A stretch of DNA of 64,000 nt from Desulfobacterales bacterium (GTDB lineage Bacteria; Desulfobacterota; Desulfobacteria; Desulfobacterales; JAHEIW01), in NCBI GenBank assembly GCA_030145015.1, contig JAQYWI010000003.1, positions 1-64,000 of the forward strand, in the 5' to 3' direction. The translations under genes and the position numbers were made by a program. Below are positions 1-8,900 of this stretch, piece after piece. The notes below the pieces were generated by a model, which saw only the letters and a list, made by a program, of their open reading frames with translations, was not told the DNA's origin and ran no database searches. Every line of letters starts with the position of its first letter. Position 1 is the stretch's first letter.

Positions 1-882
1 CTCAACCAGATCGACAGCACGGCGCGTGAGGATAATACCGAGGAAGTTTTTGCATCCTGGCAGCGGGCACTGGCCCAATACGGACTGACGGCCGGGTGTT
101 GCTACGCCATCTATGTTCCGGAAGTTGCCATACCCATTAAAGATGAGAGCCTTCGGGTTCGCTTCGAGAATAAGCGCGATTCTAATATAGAACAGATTTT
201 CAATCGCATCGAACGGGTCGGGGAGGAAAGGGCCTATCGAATCGTGGGCATGCTGGAAGAAACCGCCCAAACGCTTGAGAACGACATTATACCCCGAATC
301 GGGCAGTTTATTTCCCGCTGGCGGAACAAAATCATCTGGCTGGACGGAATCCTCTTTGGGGCCGTGTTGGCCGCCTTTTTGGTTGCCACCATCTGGGGTG
401 GATACTGGAACGGAATGACGCTCAAGCTATCATTTCTAGACCATTTGCCGGGCGGAAATTACAGCAAGCTTGGCCTGTTGGCTTTGCTGGTGCTGCTCTT
501 CGGCTATGTTCACTTCTGGATTCGCAGGGTAACTGCAAATTATGTATCACGTAAAGTGTTAGCGGAAGTTGAGGACTCTGATTTGCGAGTGAACTATGCC
601 CGCGCCTTTAAAAAGAACAGCCGCTGGTATCGTATTTTGTTGAAGGGTAAACCAGCGGGTTGGGGTCGGCGAACTAAGCGCCGCCTGGCGAAGGTTTTGG
701 AAGACACCAACACCTATATCCAGAAACTCAATGATATGTACACCAACCCTTCCGGCAGCGAAAGCGACCCTCCGCAGACGGGACCACCGGCTGAGGAACA
801 AACGCAAGCCCCTGAAACATCCAGCAGCCCTCACAAGGAACCCCTTGAGACGACCGCACCCATAGATGTAACCGAGCTCTAA
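1..882 (+). CDS. Dynamin-like/membrane GTPase, C-terminal part (5' end outside window)
   Basis: The frame is open from base 1, so the gene starts upstream of the window. The first codons read LNQIDSTARED, which fits the N(K/Q)xD guanine-specificity (G4) motif of P-loop GTPases, and are followed by a helical stretch. Two hydrophobic segments follow (about bases 335-410 and 460-525), then a basic helix and a Pro/Ser/Thr/Glu-rich tail. This resembles the end of a dynamin-like or YfjP-type membrane-associated GTPase, which would act at the cytoplasmic membrane. The P-loop and the switch regions are outside the window, so the exact family is inferred. Without upstream sequence the residue count cannot be given. 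Confidence 0.55.
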   Translation, partial: LNQIDSTAREDNTEEVFASWQRALAQYGLTAGCCYAIYVPEVAIPIKDESLRVRFENKRDSNIEQIFNRIERVGEERAYRIVGMLEETAQTLENDIIPRIGQFISRWRNKIIWLDGILFGAVLAAFLVATIWGGYWNGMTLKLSFLDHLPGGNYSKLGLLALLVLLFGYVHFWIRRVTANYVSRKVLAEVEDSDLRVNYARAFKKNSRWYRILLKGKPAGWGRRTKRRLAKVLEDTNTYIQKLNDMYTNPSGSESDPPQTGPPAEEQTQAPETSSSPHKEPLETTAPIDVTEL

Positions 883-1107
883 CTGTAAATCACATCCATA
901 AATGATCCCTTTGGGTTTTCCTTCAAACCTTTATGGGTGACCCTTCTCCCTCTTCAAAATATTAATGGCGGTTTTGAGTGTCAAGACCATTATACGGCCG
1001 TAATGAACGCGAGAATCAGTTCTTGGCAAAGCACCGCGTATGTCTGCGACCCATATTTTAGCTCCAGATGTATCGGGATAAAAATATGCTTCCTGCCCCA
1101 AAAAAAA

Positions 1108-1157
1108 TTGACTATTTGGTCAGTTTAGACTATTATGTCAGATATGACCTGGTAGTC
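1108..1157 (+). promoter_or_regulatory. Sigma-70-type promoter with TetR-like operator
   Basis: TTGACT (1108-1113) and TATTAT (1131-1136) are separated by 17 bases, a good -35/-10 pair just upstream of the tetR-like gene. An inverted repeat overlaps it: GACTATTTGGTCA (1110-1122) faces TGACCTGGTAGTC (1145-1157), the arms matching as GACTA-N3-GGTCA / TGACC-N3-TAGTC. TGAC-N6-GGTCA-type palindromes are common TetR-family operators. The placement suggests autorepression; this is inference from layout. Confidence 0.55.
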
Positions 1158-1166
1158 TAAAAGGCA

Positions 1167-1835
1167 GTGATTATACATACCGTTGAGATTATGGTGAAAA
1201 AAAAGAAAAAAACTCGGCAGCAACGACGCGTGGGTCGTACCCGGCAAAAGCTTTTGGAGGCCGCCAGCTGCCTGTTCGCCGAAAAAGGTCTGGACCTAAC
1301 CACTATTGACGATATCACCGAACGCGCCGATGTGGGCAAAGGCACATTTTATTATCATTTCAAAAACAAGGAAGGTCTCCTTAAGGTACTGATCAACGAG
1401 GTGCTGGGAGAACTTATCGAGACGATAAATCAAAGGGCCGCAGGCATCAAGGATTTACCAGAACTGCTGGATACGCTGATCAGCGTTCACATCGAATTTT
1501 TCAGCGCGCGCTGGGAGGATTTCGTACTGTATTATCAAGGACGTGCTGACTTGAAGCTTAAAGAGGGTTACTCGGTTCTTGAAGCGCCTTTTTTGGAATA
1601 CCTGGAGACGATCGAGATTTTACTGGATTCGGTCATCAAGCATCGTTTACCGAAACCCGTATGCCATCGAATTGCGTGCGCCACCGCCGGATTTGTTTCC
1701 GGATATTACTCCTTTGCGGTGATCACTGCGGAGGATGAGAGCGTCGACGCAACGTTTCGGTCCCTGCGAGGAGCGCTGGTGGCCAGTCTGACGAAGTTTA
1801 TCAGCGAGGCGCTGCCTCAGGACAAGATAGGGTGA
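1167..1835 (+). CDS. TetR/AcrR family transcriptional regulator
   Basis: A 222-residue protein with an N-terminal TetR DNA-binding domain. The helix-turn-helix reads LTTIDDITERADVGKGTFYY at about residues 40-60 after a lysine-rich start. The C-terminal all-helical half would bind an unknown ligand. The GTG at 1167 follows AAAAGG closely; an ATG at 1191 (second start MVKKKKK) is equally possible. It lies 90 bases upstream of and in the same direction as the AdoMetDC-like operon, so it may regulate that operon as well as itself, but no second operator was seen in the gap 1836-1925. Confidence 0.85.
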   Translation: MIIHTVEIMVKKKKKTRQQRRVGRTRQKLLEAASCLFAEKGLDLTTIDDITERADVGKGTFYYHFKNKEGLLKVLINEVLGELIETINQRAAGIKDLPELLDTLISVHIEFFSARWEDFVLYYQGRADLKLKEGYSVLEAPFLEYLETIEILLDSVIKHRLPKPVCHRIACATAGFVSGYYSFAVITAEDESVDATFRSLRGALVASLTKFISEALPQDKIG

Positions 1836-1925
1836 CAAGGGCTGCGCAGGTCGGCAGCTCCTAATGGGAGTTGTGCGCCTGTGTGATTTTAGCGGCGTGA
1901 ACACATTTTTCTTAAAGAGGCGACA

Positions 1926-2366
1926 GTGAACAGCTCAAAAATTATTCAACTATCGATTGACGAAAAAGAGGTGCCCGTAAACAAGCAAAACATTATGCAA
2001 CAGGCGATTGACGAAAAGGTTTGGGGGATTGCATCGAGTTTCGACATCTATCATTGCAATCCGGAAACCATTCGCAACGCCGATAAAATCAAGCAGTTCG
2101 TTATTGAACTTTGCGACCTAATCGAGATGAAACGGTTCCAGGATACCCTGGTTGTTAACTTCGGAGAAGACGAGCGGGTCGCCGGATTTTCCATGGTGCA
2201 GCTGATTGAAACGTCCCTGATATCAGCTCATTTTGCCAATCTCACCAACGCCACCTATCTCGACGTGTTTAGCTGTAAACCGTACGATCCCGAGTTGGTG
2301 GCAGATTTCGCCAAAAATTTTTTTGGCGGTTCTGAAATTATTATACATGCCAACCTGAGACGTTGA
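1926..2366 (+). CDS. S-adenosylmethionine decarboxylase-like proenzyme (SpeD/SpeH family)
   Basis: A 146-residue protein resembling short bacterial (class 1B) AdoMet decarboxylases, which self-cleave at a serine to make a pyruvoyl cofactor. The active-site region is VQLIETSLISAHF followed by DVFSCKPYDP. The candidate pyruvoyl serine S97, general acid/base H102 and cysteine C117 have the same spacing (5 and 20 residues) as Ser63, His68 and Cys83 of the Thermotoga enzyme as I recall it. The usual ESHLSIHTWPE text is diverged. The GTG start has AAAGAGG five bases upstream. It is the first gene of a four-gene overlapping set. No aminopropyltransferase is nearby, so ordinary spermidine synthesis is not indicated. 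It could act on AdoMet or on a related amino acid. Confidence 0.7.
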   Translation: MNSSKIIQLSIDEKEVPVNKQNIMQQAIDEKVWGIASSFDIYHCNPETIRNADKIKQFVIELCDLIEMKRFQDTLVVNFGEDERVAGFSMVQLIETSLISAHFANLTNATYLDVFSCKPYDPELVADFAKNFFGGSEIIIHANLRR

Positions 2367-3334
2367 TGATGCGGCATTTTCGAACGGTTTCCGACCTGGA
2401 CGAATGCCGGCAAATCTGGCAGCAGGTCATGCCCGCTGACTTTATTACCGATCTCTGGGAAGTTCGCAATTGTTTTCAGCAGCATTTCAGAAACCGGCCG
2501 AACTTTATCGTTATCGAAGACGCGGGGAGCATTTGCGGCCTGCTGCCTTTAAGCTGGATTGAGGAAAGTCGCTGCTATGGCTATTTTCCCGGGGAAATCT
2601 GGCACGGCAAGACCTGGCTGGAGCAAAACAGGATATGTTTTCGCGGTGACACACGGCCGGCAGACCTTCTGGCCCAATGTCCTTCATCGTATCACCTGCG
2701 TTACCTGTTGCCAAACCCTAGCCGGCCTCATGCTGAAATGACGGTAGATGAAATTGGATATTTGTTTTTGCCGCCTAACTATGACTATGATATGCAAAAT
2801 TACTTCCGCGAGTTTTCCCGCAAATCGATTAAACAAATTCTGCGGGAGGTTGCTGCCATCGAGGCCCTGGGTGTTGCCTATCGATATGACCAAAGCTCTG
2901 ATTTCGATTTAATGGTTGAAATGAATATCAACCGGTTCGGCGCCGATTCTTATTTTTATGACGCGCGGTTCAGAGAAGGTTTCAGAAGCTTAGCGAACTT
3001 TTTATACGAGAAGGAGTGGCTTCGTTTTACCACGGTCCTCATCAACGGAGAACCGGCAGCCGTCGATATGGGCTGCATTTATCGCGGTGTGTATACGGTT
3101 ATGGCCGGCGGAACCCACAATCAATATCGAGGTGTGGCCAAGCTGATAAACCTGCACCATATGCAGCGGGCCTGCCAGCAGCGGCTGCAAAGGGTCGATT
3201 TTTTGTGCGGTGATTTTCACTGGAAAAAGCAATTCCATCTGACACCGCGGCCGCTGTTTCTTCTTTCCAGCTTCGCTTCAGAAATCAGTCAAGCAGCGAA
3301 TACGGAAGTTTCACGCAAGGCAGTGCATGTTTGA
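2366..3334 (+). CDS. GNAT-fold acyl/aminoacyltransferase (FemAB/CelD-like)
   Basis: About 322 residues. The second half looks like the GNAT domain of FemAB/CelD-type transferases: a DEIGYLFLPP strand, a helical segment ending in KQILRE, then FTTVLINGEPAAVDMGCIYR and YTVMAGGTHNQYRGVAKLINLHHM, and DFLCGDFHWKKQF near the end, where related proteins have a GD..WK motif. Such enzymes move an acyl group (from acyl-CoA) or an aminoacyl group (from tRNA) onto an amine. The ATG at 2366 overlaps the TGA of the preceding gene (TGATG); a TTG lies one codon earlier. The next gene overlaps its 3' end by 8 bases. Substrates are unknown. Confidence 0.6.
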   Translation: MMRHFRTVSDLDECRQIWQQVMPADFITDLWEVRNCFQQHFRNRPNFIVIEDAGSICGLLPLSWIEESRCYGYFPGEIWHGKTWLEQNRICFRGDTRPADLLAQCPSSYHLRYLLPNPSRPHAEMTVDEIGYLFLPPNYDYDMQNYFREFSRKSIKQILREVAAIEALGVAYRYDQSSDFDLMVEMNINRFGADSYFYDARFREGFRSLANFLYEKEWLRFTTVLINGEPAAVDMGCIYRGVYTVMAGGTHNQYRGVAKLINLHHMQRACQQRLQRVDFLCGDFHWKKQFHLTPRPLFLLSSFASEISQAANTEVSRKAVHV

Positions 3335-4616
3335 CAAGCGTGTTTTGGTTGTCGGGACAACCAGCGACTACATCAATCACATCTGCAAGCACTATCCGAG
3401 GCGAGCTTTGTTTATAACCGATCCGGCCGAAAGAGCTGCAGCGGTCGAGACAGATCCTGCGCCGGCCGATGAATTGCGGTCTGACCTGCAAGACTCCCGT
3501 CGGGTCCTCGACGACCTCAAGACCCATTTAAGCCGGTGGCGGATGGAAATCAGCGGTGTCGCATGTTATGATTGTGAATCACTGGGGCTCGCCGCCGGCC
3601 TGGCTGCGCAATTCGCCCTGCCGTTTCCTGCCGCCGCAGCGGTGGCCGCCAGCCGCAACAAGTTTCTATCCAAGCAAATCTGGCAAAAAGCGGGGGTGCC
3701 CTGTCCCCCGACAGGCGTTGTTCGAAACCTGTCGGATGCCCTAAAGTTCATGGATCGATTTGCAAAACCGGTTATCATCAAACCGTTGACGGGTTCCGGC
3801 AGCGAACTGTTGTTCAAATGTCATAATCGCCGTGACTGTTCCCATGCCATCGACACGATCGGCTTGCAGCTTGCAGCGCATGCGAACAGCCGCATGTACC
3901 GCCCGGAAGCAGGCGGGGCAGTGATAATGGACCCGCTACAGGATTTTGTCATCGAAACATTCATCGACGGCCGGGAATACAGCTGTGATTTTTTGCTCGA
4001 CGCAGAACAGGTGGAGATCATCCGGCTGGCCAAAAAGATTCTGGCGCACGATCAAGCGGCCGGAACCACCCGGGCCTATGTTTTGCCGAGTCGGCTGCCT
4101 GAATTGCTCGATACTGCAAAATTCCGACTTCAGCTTCGAAATGCCGCCCGCGCGTTGGGCCTGAATCGAGCCCTTTGCATGGTGGATTTCATTTTGCAGG
4201 AGGACAGCGCTTATCTGCTCGAGATGACGCCACGACCCGGCGGCGACTGCATTCCGCAGACCATCTTTCAAAGCTGCGGGCTGGATATGCTGGGATTGGC
4301 GCTTGATTTTGCCGATGGAACGCCGATTGCCATACCGGCGGCATCGAGCTGGGTCCAGCTGGTCGGCTTGCGCTTAATTGCCCAAAAAAGCGGCATTATC
4401 AAAAAGATCGACGATCGCGCTTTGCGACGGGATTCGCGCGTAAAGGAGATTCGTCTAAAGCGCCGGCCGGGGCAGCGGGTGGTGCTGCCGCCGGATGATT
4501 ACGAGTCACGCCTTCTGGGGCATGTTATTTTTAAGCCGACAACGCCTCAGTCTATTGAAACTGAATCCAATGAGCTTGAATCAAAGCTCATCCTTGAAAT
4601 CGAAGCCGAACAATGA
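3327..4616 (+). CDS. ATP-grasp domain carboxylate-amine ligase
   Basis: A 429-residue protein with the ATP-grasp layout. The N-terminal pre-ATP-grasp region begins KRVLVVGTTSDY. The A-subdomain ATP-binding strand is KPVIIKPLTGSGS (about 147-159, K152 as nucleotide-binding lysine). FVIETFIDGREYSCDF lies at 207-222. Mg/ATP ligands sit in MVDFIL (D287) and LLEMTPRPGGD (E299, R303). The family forms an acyl-phosphate and joins a carboxylate to an amine or thiol. The position between a GNAT-like and a PLP decarboxylase gene, with overlapping ends, suggests it makes an amide or peptide in a small-molecule pathway. It is not carbamoyl-phosphate synthase or biotin carboxylase by length and context; the substrate is unknown. 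Confidence 0.75.
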   Translation: MFDKRVLVVGTTSDYINHICKHYPRRALFITDPAERAAAVETDPAPADELRSDLQDSRRVLDDLKTHLSRWRMEISGVACYDCESLGLAAGLAAQFALPFPAAAAVAASRNKFLSKQIWQKAGVPCPPTGVVRNLSDALKFMDRFAKPVIIKPLTGSGSELLFKCHNRRDCSHAIDTIGLQLAAHANSRMYRPEAGGAVIMDPLQDFVIETFIDGREYSCDFLLDAEQVEIIRLAKKILAHDQAAGTTRAYVLPSRLPELLDTAKFRLQLRNAARALGLNRALCMVDFILQEDSAYLLEMTPRPGGDCIPQTIFQSCGLDMLGLALDFADGTPIAIPAASSWVQLVGLRLIAQKSGIIKKIDDRALRRDSRVKEIRLKRRPGQRVVLPPDDYESRLLGHVIFKPTTPQSIETESNELESKLILEIEAEQ

Positions 4617-5926
4617 ATAGCCTCGAAAGCCTTTTAAAAAAAGCTGCCGAAGTTCTGCAGCAGCCCAATTCTGTCTTAGATTACGATGAAGTGGCCGCAC
4701 TCGTCGGATCCTTTTTAAAACGCGCCGACACCTTTGTCGAAACGGTCAAGCGGCATGGCTCACCCCTGTATGTTTTTGACGAGAAGGCTTTGCTGGAGCG
4801 CGCCGCGCAGTTTGCAGCTGCTTTTAAAGAAACGTTGGGCGAGATCCGTATTTTTTTTGCGGTTAAAAGCAACAACCACCCGGTACTGGTCGACAGCCTG
4901 GTGAGATCCGGGCTGGGATTGGATGTTTCCAGCGGGCTGGAGCTTGAATTGGCTTTACGCTGCAACTGTTCCAATATTATTTTCAGCGGACCGGGCAAAA
5001 CCGAAAAAGAGCTGCAGCTGGCTGTCAGGCATTCCAACAAAGTCACCGTCCTGATGGATAGTTTTGGCGAGCTCGATCGTCTCGAAAATGCCGCAGCTGA
5101 ATTGCAAACCCGGATAAAAGCCGGTGTGCGGTTGACTAGCGATGACCGGGGGCTCTGGCGCAAATTCGGTATCCCGCTTTCCAGACTGGATAGCTTCATG
5201 CAAAAGGCTGCGGGCTGTTCGCATGTATTGCTGGGGGGGCTTCAATTTCACACCAGCTGGAATCTGGATCCGGGCCAGCAGGTAAATTTTATTGCGCGTC
5301 TGGGAGAATCGCTGCAGAATCTCGCCCAAAACCGGCGGCAATTGCTCAAGTTTATTGACATCGGCGGCGGCTACTGGCCCCCCCAGGGTGAATGGCTGCA
5401 ATGGGCGGGCACTTCCAAAGGACGCCTGCACCAGGCGTTGCTCAACCCCAGCTCCCCTTCAACAGAGCATTACAAGCTGCCTGCGTCGCCGATCACCACC
5501 TTTGCCGCGAAAATCGGCACGGCCATCCTGAGACATGTGGCACCCTATGTCGATTGTCGTTTTTACGCCGAGCCGGGCCGCTGGTTATGCAACGATGCCA
5601 TGCACATTCTTCTGACCGTCGTCGACAAGAAATCAGAGGATCTGGTCATTACAGACGGCGGCACCAACATCATCGGCTGGGAGAGATTCGAAACCGATTA
5701 TTTTCCGGTCATCAATCTCAGCCGCCCATCGAAGTCGGAGCACAAGTGCTTTATCCTCGGTTCGCTTTGCACCCCGCACGATGTCTGGGGCTATAGCTAT
5801 TTCGGCAAGGATATTGAGCCCGGTGATCTGCTTCTGATTCCCAATCAAGGAGCTTACACCTACAGTTTGCGCCAGGAGTTCATCAAGCCCTTGCCTGAAG
5901 TCGTATCGCTGGGCGCCTCCGGTTAA
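4613..5926 (+). CDS. PLP-dependent decarboxylase, alanine-racemase fold (LysA/NspC-like)
   Basis: A 437-residue fold-III decarboxylase. Visible landmarks are the PLP lysine in FFAVKSNNHP (K85), the phosphate-binding DIGGGY (GGG at 251-253), the AEPGR motif (319-323), the C-terminal SLCTPHDVWG with C386 and D390 shared across the active-site interface of dimers, and QGAYTYS (412-418). The usual HxGS motif is replaced by FHTSWN (H213), so the substrate pocket is diverged from diaminopimelate, ornithine or carboxynorspermidine decarboxylases. ATGA overlaps the ligase stop, indicating translational coupling. The substrate may be the ligase product or a free amino acid. Confidence 0.75.
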   Translation: MNSLESLLKKAAEVLQQPNSVLDYDEVAALVGSFLKRADTFVETVKRHGSPLYVFDEKALLERAAQFAAAFKETLGEIRIFFAVKSNNHPVLVDSLVRSGLGLDVSSGLELELALRCNCSNIIFSGPGKTEKELQLAVRHSNKVTVLMDSFGELDRLENAAAELQTRIKAGVRLTSDDRGLWRKFGIPLSRLDSFMQKAAGCSHVLLGGLQFHTSWNLDPGQQVNFIARLGESLQNLAQNRRQLLKFIDIGGGYWPPQGEWLQWAGTSKGRLHQALLNPSSPSTEHYKLPASPITTFAAKIGTAILRHVAPYVDCRFYAEPGRWLCNDAMHILLTVVDKKSEDLVITDGGTNIIGWERFETDYFPVINLSRPSKSEHKCFILGSLCTPHDVWGYSYFGKDIEPGDLLLIPNQGAYTYSLRQEFIKPLPEVVSLGASG

Positions 5927-5930
5927 AATT

Positions 5931-8900
5931 TCAACTTTGCATTCGTTCCGCTTTTTCCACCGTCAGGGTCAGCGCACCCCAGTCTTCTTCGACGTTGCCG
6001 GTCAGCAGATAGGGCCGCTGGCGGTCGATGATGTGGCAAAACCGGCGGTAGGCTTGCGGGAAAAAGGTGGTTTCCACAATCCCGGTTTCATCTTCGAAAG
6101 TTAAAAACTCCATGGGGTCGCCTGTTTTGGTGGAAACCACTTTACCGGTGATCAGCCAGCCGGCCAGGCACACTTTCCGGCCGACAAAGCGCGGCAGATC
6201 GACGGCTTTGATGGTGCGGCGTTTTTGCAGCTTATCGGCAAACAGCTCCATGGGGTGGCGGTCGCACAGAAAACCCAGCACGGAAAATTCGCGCCGCAGC
6301 CGCGCATGCGCATCTTCGGCAGGCAGCGGCGGCGGTTGGCAATTGCCGGCCGTGTCGGCACGCTTAAAGAGGGATTGCGTGGCGGCCTTGGGCCGTTTTG
6401 ATTTCAACCAGCAGGCCAGCTCCCACAGCAGGGATGCGCGCTTGCCGTCGGGGTTGAGGGCGTCCAGGGCGCCGCAGCTGATCAAGGCGCGGGCCTCGTC
6501 TTCATCAGGACGCACACGTTCCATAAAATCCCGCAAACTGCGGTAGGGCTGCCGTCGACGCCCGGCCACGATGCGCTCCCGGGTGTCGGTTCCCAGCCCT
6601 TTGACGGACAGCAGCCCGACGCGGACGGTTTTGCCCTGACCAATCCAGCGAATGGCACTTAAATTGATGTCGGGCGGCAGCAGCGTCAGGCCCAGGCGGC
6701 GGGCTTCGGAGACATAGGCAAAGGTGCCGTAAAAACCCCCCTGGTTGCTGATCACCGCGGCGATAAATTCGGCCGGGTAATGGACCTTGAGATAAGCAGC
6801 CTGAAAGGATACCCGGGCATAAGAGGCGCTGTGGGGTTTGCAGAAGGAATAGCCGTTAAAGCTCATCATCATGTCCCAGATTTCGGCAACCTTGCCGTCA
6901 GGCACGCCGCGCTTGCGGGCGCCGGTGCAAAACCGCTGCTGAAAGTCCCGCAGCTGGTATTCGCGGTCTTTTTTGGTCAGAACTTTACGCAGGGTATCGG
7001 CTTCGGCATGGGAAAAGCCGGCGATGACCACGGCCGCGCGGGAGACGTCTTCCTGATAGACCATGATGCCGAAGGTTTCATCCAGCACTTCGGCTAAAAA
7101 AGGATGAATCGGGTCCCAGGGGCCGCCGTGCAGGCGGCGGATGTATTCCTGGATAAATTCGTTGGCGGCCGGCCGGATGATGCTGCTGTGGATGACCAGA
7201 TGCTCGAAATCGCCCACCTTGGCCTTTTGCTGCAGCAGCCGCATGGCCGGGCTTTCGATGTAGAAGCAGCCCATGGTGCGGCCCTGGGCCAGGGCCTCCT
7301 GGGTGGCAAAATCGTCTTCGGGCTCCCAGCGCAGCTCGTCAAAGGGGATGCCGTTGTCGTGCAGGTTGGCCAGGGCATCGCGGATGACCCCCAGGCTGCG
7401 GTTGCCCAGCAAATCGATTTTGACCAGCCCGGCATCTTCGGCGGCATCCTTCTCCCACTGGATGATCGGCACGCCCTTGGGGGCCCGCTCAACGGGCACG
7501 TATTCTTCAATGGGCCGCGGCGTGATGACCACGCCGCCGGGATGCACGGACATGTAACGCGGGGTGCCGATGATGCGCTGGGCCAACTGCAAAATGTCGG
7601 GCCAGGGCGGGGGGAACGCCAGGGCTTTGGATTCGGGCCTTCGTTTCAGTTCGGTTAAAAATTCGGGGTCGGATTCTTTCACGCGCCAGAAATGCGGCAG
7701 CCGTTTGGCCACCTGCCCGATCTCGGCATCGGTCAGCCCGAAGACCTTGGCGACTTCGCGCACCGCCATGCGCGGTTGAAACAGCACGTGGCTGGACACC
7801 ATGGCGGCATGGCCCGGATACTGAGCCAGGACCGAATCCAGCACGTCATCGCGTTCGTCCCAGGCGAAATCCACGTCGATATCCGGCGGATCCTGGCGGC
7901 CCGGATTTAAAAAGCGTTCGAAGTACAGGTTGTGTTTCAGCGGGCAGACATTGGTGATGCCCAGGCAGTAAGCCACCAGCGAAGCGGCTCCCGAGCCGCG
8001 GCCGCAGGTGCGCGGGCTGCGCCGGATAATATCGCGTACGATTAAAAAATAAGCGGCAAACCCCATGTCCCTGATGCTGCGCAACTCGTGTTCCAGGCGG
8101 TCCACCGCGGCTTCGGAAAGTTCAGCGCCGTAACGGCGCCGGGCACCTTCATAGGCTTCCTGCCGCAGGCGTTTCGCCGGATTGCTGCCGTTTGGGCCTA
8201 TCAGCGGCGGCATAACAACGCCGAACCGGGGTCCGGTAAATGACAGGCGGTCGGCAATTTCGTAGGTGGCGCTGACCGCCTGCGGGCAGATCGCAAAGCG
8301 GCGCTCATATTCTTGAGGGCCCGCCAGCCAGGCATCTGCCGGAGCGACCTCAGCGGCTGCCAGGCGCGACAGGGAAGTGTTGCGCGCGATGGCCCGCAAC
8401 ATGCGGTGGGCCGCTAGATCATCGGGGTGTAAAAAGAAACTGCCCGGTGTGGCCACCAGCGGCAGCCCCAGGCGGGCGGCCGTGCGGCGCAACCGGTGAG
8501 TGGCGGGCAGGGGACGGCGCGGCATGGCTGCGGCAACCGAAACACCGGCCGCATGCCAGGCACCCAGCAGACCGGCGCTCCGGGTGAGAACCACCAATCC
8601 GTTTGCATGTGAAATTACGGCGGTTGCCAAATCAAAATCGTCATCCATGTGGCGGCGGGTGAGCAGACGGCAGAGGTTGCGGTAGCCGGTATCATTTTCC
8701 ACCAGGCAGACGGCACGCTGTTTGTGCCGCGGGTCGCTGACCTCAGCCCCTACGATGGGCGTCAGCCCTTCGCGCCGGCAGCCGGTTAAGAAGGGCCACA
8801 GGCCGCACAGGTTGTCGGTGTCGGTCAGCGCCAGATGGGTATAGCCCAGGCGCCGGGCGGCCCGGCAGACCTGTTTGGCCGGAGCCGTGCCCCACATGAA

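Noticed and set aside
937..1128. A 63-codon frame between the GTPase and tetR
   Set aside because: No ribosome site, no recognisable sequence, and it covers the tetR promoter.
7104..7658. Long plus-strand frames opposite dnaE2
   Set aside because: Shadows of the polymerase gene caused by codon bias.
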